In this document: one piece after another, positions 1-12,510 of the stretch | How positions within the stretch are numbered: the stretch's first letter is position 1 | Layout: the number at the start of each line of letters is the position of its first letter | NCBI GenBank assembly: GCA_023614405.1 | Contig: CM042694.1 | Coordinates: 482,519,392-482,583,391, forward strand | From: Avena insularis | Taxonomy: Eukaryota > Streptophyta > Magnoliopsida > Poales > Poaceae | Length of the DNA stretch: 64,000 nt | Reading direction: 5' to 3' | Program-made: the position numbers and the translations under genes | Notes under the pieces: model-generated | Seen by the model: the letters and a program-made list of their open reading frames with translations, nothing else | Databases searched by the model: none | What the model was told of the DNA's origin: nothing

Positions 1-1208
1 GCCGGCCCTATCCCTGACTAGGCCGTCCGTGAAGCAAAGCTCTAACCTGAAGTGGGCCACCCTAGTCAGTGAGGCATAGTGAGGATACCTAGAAAGTATA
101 TCCCCAACACCCGGAGTCTCCAGGCACCAGCCTCGGAGTCTCTGGTGACCAGGGCCGGAGTCTCCGGCACGGCCGGAATCTCCAGGTATGATGCAGGACT
201 CCGGGTCCAACTTCGGACCTGGACATAGAGAGATTGCCACGGGGCGGAGACTTGCCCGGAGACCTGGCCCGAGTCTCTGGTCCAAGACACCAGAGTCTCT
301 GGGCCTGGACCCCGGAGTCTCCAGACCCAGGGGAGGCAGAACTCCAAGCCTCCAACATGCACCTTCTCTTCATGAAAATTTGAACCCTTCTCCTTCGAAT
401 ACTAGAACACTGACTTGTGCATTTATATGGATGTACTTGGAATGCTTAGCACATGGTAAAAACTATCTTGTGTTGACACCAAACATCAAAACATGATTAG
501 GGAAGGAAATGCCCTTTCAAGGATGACAAGGAGGATGTGGAGAGGTTTAGCCCGGGTACAAGGAGTACCTTGAGCCAAGATTCTACAACAACGATTCTGA
601 CGAAGGTTGGAGTGACATCTACATCTGCCGTGATGTCTATGATCCCTCAGAGATCAACTAGGTACAATGAAGAGAGCTCAAGAAGAGAGAGAAGGTCACA
701 AGAGAAAAACCCGAACTTGACTGTCTCCACACGCCCTTTTCCATGCGGCTTGTGACCTTCTCTCTCTTCTTGAGCTCTCTTCATTGTACCTAGTTGATCT
801 GAGGATCATGAATCCAAATCTGAGTTTCTCCCACACATACATAGTTGAGAATGTTCATGATAATAATCTTTACCTTAGTTCTTTATAATGCTAGTGGTGT
901 ATCTGCTACTCCCTGAGAACGTTTTTTTCCTATTGCAGTTCCAATCTCTTACATACGCGATACTTACTTTCTGTGTTCAGTTGTTTTACTTTACTTATTA
1001 TTGTTCTTATACCAAAAAACCCCAAAACACCTTTTTACGCAATACTCGCATTTTATCTTGTCACTTAGAACTTTATTTAGCATTTCTATTGTACTATTTA
1101 TTTCAAGAGTTATTAGACTTCATACTCCTGCTCCCTGTGGGATTAATATCTTTATTTCGAAACTAGATACAAACAATCTGTGCACTTGCATTCATCAGCA
1201 TATCATGT
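1..1208. repeat. unclassified repetitive flank with CCGGAGTCTCC-type motifs
   Basis: The first 350 bases are GC-rich and repeat variants of the partly palindromic motif CGGAGTCTCC on both strands, as in LTR or leader regions of grass retrotransposons. The part near 560-650 has one frame without stops, but with no start or recognisable domain. A perfect 52-bp inverted repeat (listed separately) lies at 651-800. From 830 to 1208 the sequence is AT-rich with only short ORFs. I do not recognise a gene here; a decayed transposable element is the likely origin. Confidence 0.4.
651..800. repeat. perfect 52-bp inverted repeat (hairpin)
   Basis: Bases 651-702 are the exact reverse complement of bases 749-800, separated by a 46-base loop (703-748). 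Outside the perfect core the similarity continues for about 10 bases with small gaps (ATGATCC-CTCAG on the left against its complement on the right). A transcript in either direction would fold into a long stem. No target duplication or transposon terminus is visible at its edges. Confidence 0.9.
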
Positions 1209-2456
1209 TGTTTGGTGATACCTTTGATCCGGATTTACGGATGCAGTATAGTAGCTTTTTTCCTAGTAGACCTAGGTTTAATCGAACCTTGGGAAAACAA
1301 TGCTAAAAGAAAATTAATAAGGCACACCTATAAGACTTTTTTCTTCTTTTACCGAACCTTTCTAGTTTACTTTAGATCGTGGGTTGTTTCAATGGATGGA
1401 GATAGGCCAGGGTTGAAGATTCACTTGCAGCTGCACATCATATGGGATAAAGATAGTAATACACATATTCATGTGTAATGATTTAACAAAGATAAAATTT
1501 GTGAGCAACACATCCTGATATACTAGATCCCCTACGAATCACAGGCATGGCCATAATATTTTGATCCAACCATTGTAACCGCGAAGCACCGGGCTTACAA
1601 CAATTATTAAGTGAAAAACACAGATCAAAGCCTTAAGAAGTGATGTTGCCGTTGTTCCCAAATGAATCGCTAAGCAAAGACCGTACTACACTTTCTGTCA
1701 CTTGGTTTCCTACGAGATTGTCGCTAACCAAGTATCTCACCTCAAGCCTTTATCAATCTCTGGGTACTTGGGTACCTACAAGTCCATATATCGAGACAAG
1801 AGACAAAGAAACAAAGATACAAATCTCTATTCAATCAATACACACTCCCATGGATTTAGATGCACATAATCGCTGCGAGGTTTCACCCCAACCTACAGCC
1901 CGTGAGGACTACTCACTCATAACAATAAGATCAAGGATAGAAAACATTTGCAAAATACTTAGATTGAAATCAAATATTCTTACAATGGTCGCCGAATCAC
2001 AAGGAGATCTCAAGTACAAGCTAATGGCTATGGCTATGGAGAGGATGGATGGTGTAGAGGATGAACTATGGTGGTGGATCTCCTTCAGTGTTGTTGTGAT
2101 GCAATCTGAGAATGACGACCCTCTGTGTAACAGCTAGGACCTCAAAATATATAGGTGCCTTCATGAAAGTCGTAGGGTTTGATGATACGAAGCTAACACC
2201 ACCTGGTCATTAAGCCCTCTAGAGCCTAGGTTTCGACCCATGATTTCTTGGTCGTGTAGACTTCCTCAAAATCTTCATTATTGGCTTCTGATTTTGCCTT
2301 AAAAGCATGATTTCCTACACAACACAATTCAAAACAATGGATTGCATATCTTTGCAAATTAGTCATTAGTAGCAAGGCTAGAGAGATTCTTGGTCAATTA
2401 ATTGACTAAAAATAAAGTTTAAATGTGGCAAAATATGGCTATTTTCACAGCCATCA
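1209..2456 (-). mobile_element. gypsy-type LTR A1, 3' LTR on the minus strand
   Basis: This segment is clearly similar over its whole length to 31761-33072 (LTR A2). Read on the minus strand it starts TGATGGCTG and ends near GGTATCACC..ACA. At its high-coordinate edge the minus strand reads GAGCTTTGGGGAAGT just before the TGATGGC start. That is a polypurine tract in the position expected just upstream of a 3' LTR, so internal sequence should lie at coordinates above 2456. The outer edge (1209) carries a few extra bases compared with A2, so this end is approximate. Confidence 0.75.
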
Positions 2457-2797
2457 ACTTCCCCAAAGCTCAAACCTTGATCGCCCTCGAGCAAGAAAAC
2501 AACAAAACCATAAAGAACTCAATGTTTAAACTGAAATAACGAGAGTATGAATTCACTTATGGTTGGTAGTCATATACGTCCATCAATTCTTCCATTTGAA
2601 AAGCCTATAAAAGTTAGAGAGATGCTAAGAATACTATACGAGCTTTGTTAACTCAAAGCAATCAAAGCAGAGTTTAATATAAGTATGAATAACTAGAAGT
2701 GTAACAATCAATCCAATTCCTCTAGTTAACTCTCAACCTGCCAAGGAACACTTGAATGTTTTAGAATAGCAAAATTAAGTAAGAGAGATCATGTACC
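2457..2797 (-). mobile_element. 3' internal end of gypsy element A1 with polypurine tract
   Basis: This is non-coding sequence next to the LTR A1 polypurine tract. On the minus strand it reads CTTGCTCGAGGGCGATCAAG about 20 bases ahead of the tract, a run common just before 3' LTRs of grass Ty3-gypsy elements. The stretch is cut by insertion of the solo LTR at 2798-4307 and its continuation beyond 4313 is not clearly recognisable. No pol coding sequence was found. Confidence 0.55.
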
Positions 2798-4307
2798 TGA
2801 TGACCCACAAGTATAGGGGTGTATCACAGTATTTTCGATAAGAGTATCAAACCCAACGAGGAGCAGAAGGTGCTGGCTAGTGGTATGGATCAGGAATTCT
2901 CTGCAAATACTTAGCAAACGGATTTTTAGGGGTTTTTGATAATGCAAGTAAATAAAGTACAAGTAAATAAAAGACAATAAGAATAAATGCAGCAAGTGGC
3001 CCAATCCTTTATTCAGCAAAGGACAAGCCGTTGTATTACTTAAGATGACCAAACATTCTCGAGGACACATGGGAATACCGTCAAGTGTTTTGTCTTCATA
3101 TAGTTGATCAATCTTCTTTAGTTTGCTAAGTGTTGTGTGGGTGAACCTGTGCTAATGTACCGACCTTCATAGGACTAATACATACTTGTGATTATACCCC
3201 TTGCAAACATCCGTAAGTACAAGAAAGTAATTAAGGTAGAAACCTAACCACAGCTTTAAACTCTAAGACCTTGACGTCCCTTGTGCAATGGTTTCCTAAT
3301 GGAGGTTCAGGTTTCTGTCACTCCGGCAACCCCTACGATTAGTAGCCAAATACACAATGCATTCCCCTAGGCCCATATAGGTGAAGTGTCATGTAGTCGA
3401 CGTTCACATGACACCACTAGAAGAAGTACACCACAGCTTAAATATCAAACGATTGAATCTTTCTCAACACAATTCCACTACTAACAACATGACTTCTCCC
3501 ATGTCCTCAAGAACAAAACGAACTACTCACAAGACATCATATGGATCATGATCAGAGATGGAATAATGATGTGTAACAATTTGAACATAAAAAATAATTA
3601 AATGGTTCACTCAACAGCATCAACTACAAAGAGTAATCAACACCGGGAAAGTTTCCCCTAAGAACTATGCAAGATTCAACCCAATTGTTACAGCGATATG
3701 GAGATGGTGATGATGGTGCTGGTGGAGATGATGGTGGTGATGATGATGATGATGATCCCAATGAAGTTCAGCTTGATGGTGGTGTTGATGGCGATGATCT
3801 CCCCTCTTCGGGAAGGAATTCCCCCGACAGAATTCTGTCTGCCGGAGAGATCTTTCTCTCTCGGTGTTTTCCGCCCCGCAGAGGCGGCGCAATCTTTCTG
3901 TGGTTGCTCCCCGAGTCTTAGGGTTTCGGGAGGATAATATACGCCAGAGGGGCGAGCCAGGGCTGGACCAGGGAGGCCACACCACCTAGTGGCGCGGCCT
4001 AGGCTGGCCCACGCCAGGGGGTCGTGTGGCCCCCCTGTGGCCCATCTCAGCCTCCCCTTTTGGCTTCCTTCGTCTTCTGGAAAAATAAGATTTTCCATGT
4101 ATTTTCTCGGATTTTCTGATCTTCGTGAATTTTGCCTCTAAAAAGCACCTTTTCCATCAGAATCCTGACTATAGCGGTCCATGCTCCAAAAGTCATCAAC
4201 CATGCAAAAACAAATAAAATAATATAAGTATCATCCCTTAATATGAAATATATCAATGAATAACAGTAAATTATGATATAGAATAGTGATGCAAAATGGA
4301 CGTATCA
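2798..4307 (-). mobile_element. solo LTR B of a Ty3-gypsy family, GTACC target duplication
   Basis: Read on the minus strand this 1510-bp unit starts TGATACGTCCATTTTGCATC and ends CTTGTGGGTCATCA, ends I recognise from an abundant wheat-group gypsy LTR family. It is flanked by a perfect 5-bp direct repeat, GTACC, at 2793-2797 and 4308-4312. No internal region or second LTR is present, so it is a solo LTR left by LTR-LTR recombination. It contains a GAT-rich microsatellite (about 3700-3760), which generates His-rich and Asp-rich ORFs on opposite strands that are not genes. It sits in the internal end of element A1 and is therefore younger than A1. Confidence 0.9.
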
Positions 4308-7300
4308 GTACCAAGTGGCATAACAGTGAATTATCTTATTGGCACCCACATCAGTAAATCAAGACTATTAAAACACTACTATTCCGGTCATTGTCTGTCA
4401 ATTTCAAGAAAATTCATAGAGTAGTAACGAGACCATGCCAAAGACAATTTAGTATGGATCTATTTTTCTTTAAGGATCATCATGTGATTTGTCTACTGTT
4501 CCCACTGGTTGACAGCAAATCCATCATACTCACTTGGTCTTATCTATCTTTTTCTTTATGGACAAAGAGTGTGGATTAAGGGAATACCCTCAGATCGGCA
4601 TACAAGTGGTATGTAAATCTCATCATGGGGTTTGTTTATTGCAACAACATAATATGTTCTTATTTTAGAAACAAAGGCTCAGTCTATGCATCCCTGGCTT
4701 AGCCAACTACGTTTAGTAGCAACATAGCAGCAGGTCATGTTGTCTGGCAACTGCTGTGCACACTCTAGTAAAGGGAGGCACCACAACAGTAGCTCAGAAC
4801 GGTAGATGCCACTAGAGCCAACACATGCATGATCCAAGCATTTAGAAAAGAAAATCCACACAATAGGTTCTATCATCTTCCTAGAAACAAAACTAGGAAT
4901 CAATCACACATATCTTCAATGCCAAAAATGACAAGAAGCAAAATCATTGTCAAGCCGACAACATATCCCACATAACGGATCACAAGAGTGATAGATTATG
5001 CTTAGTCAAGCATGCTTAACTTATCATCTACTTAGCAGAGAATATTTAATAAGAATCATTTTCCTAAGTTGCTTGATTAGGAATCATTTAATTACTAGCA
5101 AGGAAATTGCCAGCACTTGTCTAAGGTCATTACTGAACCAGAGGATTAGTTCATCATGCATATTTTATGCATGAAGCTAAAACCACTGTATATCATCTAC
5201 AAACAATTGGGAGGTGAATTTGATCATTTTCCTGGAATGATTCAACTAGGAATAATTCAAATCTTTTACTTTTATATTCACAGTACAATTGCAAAAGCCA
5301 TCATGGGGACAATCTTCTACAGTTTCATATCATTTCGTAGTAGAGGTCTAGGAATCAAAGTTTTCATCTTGTTCCTGTTAATAGAATAGTTAAGAACTCA
5401 ATCAATCTAACATCTACACAAGGCACCTGAGCAAGTAACTAATGTATCGGGGTCATTGTCAAACTGACGGCAAGAGATTGAGAAACCTGAACATTAAGGC
5501 ATCGCTGCAACTCACTAGGTAGAATACTACAAGCCACAAATAGTATCCGTAGAGAGTAATCCTAGATCAGGATTAACTACTGGGAGTAGTTCTTGCTCAA
5601 CATCAATGGATCTAGTGAGATACTAGGAGTGTTAGCTAACCCAAGCCACAATTAGGGTAAAACCAGAATGACTAGAGAAGCTGAATCAACCATCACAATA
5701 AGATATGATCAATACCAAGATGAACATATAGCAAGGGTATGTGCTCAACATTAAGCACCAACGAGTGTTGCTAGGAATCTAGGGTTCCTAGTAGGGTAGG
5801 AAGGAGTATAAGTAGAAGAGGGGGAACATTAGTACTTACCTAGGGAGAGTCATAGCTCGTTGGAAAGGAAGCAGAGGCGGCGAAGGGCTACACATCGGTG
5901 AAGGGTAGCACAGCGGCATGGCGGCATAAGGAGGACCGACGGTGGCGCAACCTGTGTTGAGCCACACGCAACAATCACCACCATCTCAACGGCAATAGCA
6001 CATCCTCACTAGCATCACACGACCACCAGTACACCACCAGAACACCGTCGGCGCACGGTGAAGCCGCGGCATCCGAAACCCTAGCATGACAACAAAGTAC
6101 GAGGGCAACTGCATAGAGGTTCGATCCCTAGATCGAATTGGACATGGTGGAAGAGTGGAGAGCGGCGATTCTTAATCACGAACGACAATGACCGAAGTGA
6201 CCAGGTTCACTGGAATCTGGCAGGGGCAGCGGTGACACCATGGCATCGCCATCGTGAGGACGAGAGAAAGAGAGGAGAAGCTCGGGGTGAGAGAGAGAGG
6301 TGCGCGCTGGGTCGATCGGTTTGATTGACCTAGTGCACCAACTGGGCTGGTCTAGCCCAAGTTCGGTGGGCTAGACTGACCAGTGGGCTAGGCACATTTA
6401 GAAAAAGAAAGGGATGAAAATTACCAAAATAACCCTCACATTATTTTAGCTCTAGAAGAATCCTAAAAATACATGTAAAATATCAAAATGATCACAAAAA
6501 TAATCTCTACCTAGGAAAAATATAACATTACTTTTTTGGGTTAAATAAAATTCAACTAAAGTTTAAAACCACTAGATCTTCTATGAAATATAACAAAATA
6601 AGGAAAAGTCCTAAAAAAAGAAAAATCATTTTTGGGTATAAGAATAAATCTATTATTTTAGAAAATACTTGTTATAAGATTTCAAGTAATATTAGGATTT
6701 ATAAGAAATAAGTGTTGTATTGTACTTTGTAAAATACTTTTCTAATTGGAAAATAAAAGGAATGTATTTTCCTTTATCACCACAAATTAAAATAAATTCC
6801 TTTCAATGCAACTTAAACTATTGAGAATTTATTGCAATGAAGAAATAATGATCTAAGCTAATCTATTCCTTATAGATGTCAAGAAAATATTTTTAACATC
6901 TTAAAATTATTTTTACTCACTAAATTAAGTAAAAAACCAAAGAAGGATAAAAAACTCAAACAACACACATTTGAGTCCATAGCTATATCAACTTAGTATT
7001 TAGATTATTGAAGATGTTTATGTAATATTTCTAACACTTCCACATAAATATAAGGTATTCACTTAAAATTTAAACCATATCATCCACGTACACTAAGAGT
7101 GGATGATCTCACATCTTTGATTATGCTTAGGAAACCCTAGAACTTGGTAATGCCATATTATGTCTTAAATCCATTTATATTTTCATAGTTAACTTTGGTC
7201 TAATATACAACAAAGTAAAAGTAAAATAACTCAAAATCATCTGTACTTTATCAATACCCATAGTTCAAATCCTTGTAATCTTCAGAATTGATTAACTTAA

Positions 7301-9135
7301 CATAAACAACATTTTCTTCAAAAATTATTCCTTTTGTCACTTCAAACAAAAACATTATATCCTTTATTTTAAACCTTAGAAACTTAAAACAAAAGCTTTT
7401 ATAAGAGTTACATGATATTAATCAACCCCAATTATATGTTATTACTTTATTTACTTCTATATCTTGTATTTTAGTCTTAAGTTCTTTGTAGATATATTTG
7501 TTTGTGAGGTAAACTTGAAGATAACTCAAATCTTAAAGAAATCATCTAAGTTCAACTCATTCACAATATTGGGTATTACATTGCAATTTTACAAAATGCA
7601 TGGCATTACTTATGCATCACAACATATTGCTTCTTTAAACATTAGTCCTTACCCGACCAATGATGTTGTTCAGATATCGAATCTTATATTATCCCGAAGA
7701 CCATGATTGAATAATTTTGTAATCATAAAGACAAGTTCACACTTACTCATGTCCTTTGGTTATTTTCTATCAAGTATTTATAATCTATTATTGTTATCAC
7801 CTATATTTTAAAAAGGATGATAGAAAATACTATTTTTGTAAATAATGTGAACTATTGGTTACTGATTTAGGATGATCAGTTAATCTATTATGACTGGCAA
7901 TGGAATCCTTATTGCACAGGGATGTATCATCTAGGATTTAACAACAAATATCGCTAGTGATTCTTGCAACGTATATTTCACGTTAACCATGGGATCTAGA
8001 GTGGGACGGAGAAGTTAGCTGGATCTTTTTCCTTTCGTGTGTCAACAAATGACCTTAACGCGACGCTAAGATTCCTTGCGTGGATCCAGCAACATGGGGT
8101 GGGCACCCTTAGAGCCCCGCATTTTTGGTGTTTAGATTATCTTGTGAGAGGCTGCCGGAGGTACGGTCGATCATATAATGGAACCTGCTAGGGGCACAAC
8201 TGACTCGCAGAGTCTTCAAGGGTCTATCAGAGTTATAGCGGCCCGAAAGGGGGCTTAACAGAGATGTGGCAGCCAGGGGGTCGTGTTGGCATATGGGGGT
8301 CGCGGAGAAGAGCAGTGATCGGCTTGGATCTTAGACTGGCCTCGAGCCAAGGAAGTTTAAACGGGGACATAATCCTGGCTGTGCAACAAGGTTTAAGATC
8401 TCTTATGGGTAAAGTGACACACCTCTGCAAGTGTAAAAAATCATGTTACTCTCTGTTCCGAGAAGGAGCTATGGACGCGACAGGAAAGGAACTCTATGAA
8501 ATTGTGTTAAAACTGTGAAGGCTGACGGGCATAGTTTTTCAGAATAAAAACAACATTTGAAGAAATATTTATGAAAATTTGCATGGCCTATGACCTCTGG
8601 TTTGTGGTTGTAGTTAGTGCATCAAACAGTCATTCTTAGCGAACTTGCTGAGTACGTTCGTACTCAACCGTACCTTCTTAACCCTTGCTAGATTCTAAAG
8701 TCAATAAAGACAACGTCAACACCAACTTATGCTTAAGGAATCGATGCTAAAATCTCAAGTTATTCAATAAAGTCAATGGAGTCAAAATATACCACAACTA
8801 AAGTGAAGGGAAAATTCCTGATTAGATAGGAGTTTAATCTCTAGCCATAGAACCTAACTTTGTAGAGTATTGCTATAGCAGCAATCACAAGCCATAGATA
8901 TATATTAATAGTATTATTATTTCTAGATTAGGCTTCAAGTTGCTAATTTTGGTTTTCTTCTGTGTAATGTTTTTTTCACTGTTTCGAGGAATGTTTTCTG
9001 GATCTTTTATAAAGAGTCGAGTTGTAATCTATAGTCATGTCTTGGACCCGTGATGTTTCTGTTGTCTAAGGGATGTAATACTAGTGGAACGATATTTTAT
9101 TGGTGTTATGTCAACGACTATAGTATACTATATCA
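4308..9135. repeat. divergent copy E1 of long LTR-like repeat E
   Basis: Long stretches are similar, in reverse-complement orientation, to the repeat at 33.6-43.3 kb. For example 7565-7790 matches 38812-39000, 6400-6560 matches 40300-40480, 7960-8730 matches 34020-34800, and 8730-9135 matches 33647-34080. E1 lacks the 3.9-kb solo LTR and the LINE that split the other copy, so it gives an unfilled reference for the solo-LTR site. Homology becomes weak below about 5.8 kb and I could not place the left edge; 4313-4690 may belong to another element. No intact ORF was found. The 5.8-6.4 kb part is GC-rich, like a leader or promoter region within an LTR. Confidence 0.55.
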
Positions 9136-9159
9136 TGTAGTGGATGATGGGTCACTGTA

Positions 9160-10300
9160 GATAATATAATATATGCTATTATGTTATAAACATGAGTGTA
9201 GAACGGAACCACATAAATCTAGCACTTATGCTAGTGCAGCGTCAAGTAGCTCTGAATAATATGTGCATGGCACATGGAATTAAAGTCGTGCATTCTAAAC
9301 TTTTGTGTTTTTCTCAACTCTCCGTACGTATACAAATTTGTCTTGCTGAGTATGCAACAAATACAAGCTCTTACAATTTTGGTACATCTAACCTCTTTTG
9401 TTTGTATTCAATATGAATATAAATTGGCTACGATAATATTTTCTGTTGTTAGTCAACACCTAGAACTCAAAGTTTAAATAGTGTGCAGTGGAAGCATAAT
9501 ACTGACAATGGTGGTAATGCCACAGGTACATCATGCTCGGTTATTAATATATAGCTGACCACATTTTGAAAGTAAAAAATGTTGCGTTGTATTATGACAA
9601 GTTTTTATTTTGCTTATATCAAGTGTTGTGGGGGTAAAGATTGAAGTTAATAGGGCATTTTGGTTTGGAACCCACGACTCACTTAGAACAAGTACCATAA
9701 GACCTAGTTAGTTGAATGTAAGGACTAAAATATATATACTTTTTATTAGTTGGATGAGAGAGAAGAGAAGTGTGCTCTCATGTAAGAGCTAGCTGCAGCA
9801 CGTTGTTTTAGGCACTTTATGAATACGTGAGGTGTACCTTGTACAAATAAATAGTTCTTTTTATATCTTACTATTGTACATGTTAATTATTAGTTTGACT
9901 CTAGGTGACTTGGCGATGACTTATAGCTAGAAGTGGCTTTATTATTGAACATGCTCTTAGGAAGGTTTGACCACTTCAGCCTATAATTTGGTTTGTTGCC
10001 ACACTTGTAGCATGCTCACAATTTACTAGCCTCATGCCCACGTGCCGTGGGCAAAATTTTAATGCAGGACTTCACACACTGCTCTGGATGATTTTCTCAC
10101 TTTGAAAACGTGATAAACCACACTTTAGCATAAAAGCCTGTCAGCGTGTGGCTTAGAACCAGCCACACCCTTTAGGTTTCTATAATATGCAACATATGGA
10201 TTGTATAAGATCATGTGTTGTATTCGCAGTCAAGTGCTGCTACGCATGCTATAGCATATGTAATTGTTGTGGAATTAGATCCACAATGAGATATCAATAA
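9160..10300. repeat. dispersed repeat R, copy 1 (with MITE insertion)
   Basis: This segment is about 85-90% similar by eye to 16027-16845, in intron 7 of the protease gene, in the same orientation. Shared anchors include ACATGAGTGTAGAAC, GTGCATGGCACATGGAAT and TGTTGTGGGGGTAAAGATTG. The ORFs at 9192-9416 and 16057-16287 are the same short frame in the two copies and show no known domain. Copy 1 has a 271-bp insertion (9686-9956) that copy 2 lacks. The family of R is unknown to me; no terminal repeats were found. Confidence 0.7.
9686..9956. mobile_element. Tourist/Harbinger-like MITE inside repeat R
   Basis: This 271-bp insertion is present in R copy 1 and absent from R copy 2, where the sequence runs ACTCACTTAGGCAGG without a break. 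It is bounded by the trinucleotide TTA at 9683-9685 and 9957-9959, the target duplication typical of PIF/Harbinger elements. Its ends, GAACAAGTAC and (reverse complement of the other end) GAGCATGTTC, are imperfect inverted repeats (7 of 10 match). It is AT-rich and non-coding. Confidence 0.75.
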
Positions 10301-10573
10301 CGTACTCTCGTTGTTGTTAACATACTTGTTATTTTAACTATGCCCATGAATATGAAAATGAGATTATCGAGCGACATATGAGCTAGTCCTATAGGCGGGA
10401 CTATAAACAACTTAGTGTTTATATCTCTCTACACACGTTTATGCATTTTCCTCTTAATATCATATTCAACACACATATCAATTGTATCATAAAGAAATTA
10501 ACATTAATAGTGTACATAGAAATAAATAATAACAATTATTATTGTCTAGGCTCTAGGGCATATTTCCTTCACA
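10300..10573 (-). mobile_element. fragment of a BARE/Angela-like copia LTR
   Basis: On the minus strand the segment begins TGTGAAGGAAATATGCCCTA followed by an AATAAT-rich run. That resembles the characteristic start of the BARE-1/Angela/WIS copia LTRs of the wheat tribe. Only about 270 bases are recognisable and the other LTR end is missing. The assignment rests on memory of the family's start, not on an alignment. Confidence 0.5.
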
Positions 10574-12300
10574 CCGCCACGCCAAATGGACCGCCCGGAG
10601 GCCTAGTGCGGTAACACCATGGATGCGCCTAGCTCGAGCAACAGAGCATGGGAGCAGTCGAGCAGGAACAGTGAAGCGACCACGGACCACTGACAAGCTA
10701 ATTCGGAAAAAAAGGATAATGGCTAGGATGGCTCTGTAACTAAGTGGGATTTACACATTGAGGCATAAGTATAAAACAAATTCCTCTCTCAGGCTGGTGG
10801 GCCATGACCTAGTCTTTCCCTCACTAAGCTTCGCCAATGATGATGAGAAATGTAATCGATAACTAAGTGAGGGTTTGATATTATCGTCAATTATGCCCCT
10901 AGCTTCACATATTATTGTCACATCACATCAATATAACCGATACTCCTATTTAGTAGAATAGTCAAAATGTTTAAATTAGGTAAAATTTAGTTCACTCTTT
11001 CTTAAATAGGATGTTCTGATTTTTTTTACTAAATATGGTAATTCTATTACAAATGCACGGTTAGAAGATAAAAAGTGGAATTCACTCTATTGTCTATCAG
11101 TATCCATATATTTTTGCTATCCCCTGTAGCGCTCTAAACAATTTGGGTTTGAGCGATCGAATTTAAGAGCCTATTTGGTCCGCGACAGAGTCTTATGTCT
11201 TTACCAATTTTTGCAACCAGTGGCTAACCAAAAAATGGCTAGATGTCCCATGGCCCGACCCTTTGTCGGTAAGCTTTTGTGTTTGCGAAGGGAATGTGAG
11301 GTAGGTGGACATCATTTGACAAAAAATAAATAGTAACAAACTAAGAAAGGGCTAAAATATCATAGGCTGCATAAATTTTGGTGAACCATATTTGAGCACC
11401 AATCAAACCTAAACTAAGCTCCTCATGGAGAAGAGGGTACTTTTTTTGCCATGCTGTTGTAGTTCAAGACAAAACGTGTCGCCCCAGCGATTTTCATAAT
11501 TATCCACATCATGCCCCGTAGATAATCGCAAATGAGATAAGTTTGAGCGTGTTTGGATAAAGACTAGAATCCAGTGACATGAATCCTTTTCCGAGTCAGC
11601 ATGTGGAACATGTTGTATCCTTCCCCTCTTTTCTTGTACTTTGCCAATGGCGCAAGAATGTCGGTGCATCATAAGTCTCAATTCTCGCCTTATGATGTTA
11701 ACGATGTCTAAAGTGATAATTTGTATAATCTTTTGGTGGCGATCGTTTGACTCCCATAATGCTTGAGCTTTATCCGCATTGAACAATCTCTTCAATGCAC
11801 GCTCAATCGTCTTCGGATGAAGAAAAGGGAAAACAGCCATTTTTTCAAGTTTTTTTTAGGTTCAGCTGCCTTTTATTAAACTTGGAGAACAAGTGGAATA
11901 CAAAGGCCCTCCGGCGACTCAAACAGCCACACAGACTGCGGCCATTTTTTTTCTAGTGTGATGAGGAAGGTGCTACGAAAATACCACACCCGAAATGAGG
12001 CGTGGGCCAAAATTTCAAACTTGCTGAGCTAGAATTTTCGGCCGTAAAGGCAACGGTTTGGCCCATAAAAGACACACGGTCCGGCCGTAATTATCTAGCT
12101 CACCTCTCGCAGGCCAACAACGCGCTTAACAAAACCAGGCCTAATCCAGATCCAGTGAGGCAGTGAGTCATCGATAAAAAGGTTTCAGTTTCGTTAGCGA
12201 TAGCTGGATTAGCTGTAGCGTGACTCCTCGGGTGGTCTCCCTCCCCCGCTGCTAAAATCTCGTGCCGCCCTCGTGCGACGAGACGATATAGCAACCAGTC
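10574..12300. other. intergenic region upstream of the protease gene
   Basis: There is no recognisable gene. A 143-codon frame on the minus strand (11409-11840) matches nothing I know. Just beyond its start the minus strand reads TTTAATAAAAGGCAGCTGAA followed by an A-rich run (about 11850-11885), which looks like the polyadenylated 3' end of a retroposed sequence. The 12.1-12.5 kb part is GC-richer and probably holds the promoter and 5' untranslated region of the protease gene; I cannot point to a clear TATA box. Confidence 0.35.
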
Positions 12301-12510
12301 CAAATCCTCCTCATTCACCAGCTCCACTCCCAACTCCCGGTGATCTCATCCATCGCATTCACGTCGCCCGCGTGATTCATCACGGCAGAAAAATCGTCCT
12401 CCTCCTCCTCCGAACTCCGGACCGAAGCGCTCCTCCCTCGGGGTCGGGGAGCTCACTCTAAACCCTAGCGGCTGCGGAGGAGCAGGGAGCCAGATCGCCC
12501 GCCGCCGGCG

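Noticed and set aside
3665..4098. His-rich and Asp-rich ORFs on opposite strands
   Set aside because: They are translations of a GAT/ATC microsatellite inside a solo LTR, not genes.
11409..11840. 143-codon minus-strand ORF upstream of the protease gene
   Set aside because: No recognisable domain, no homologous feel, and it abuts a retroposon-like A-rich tail; kept only as part of the intergenic description.
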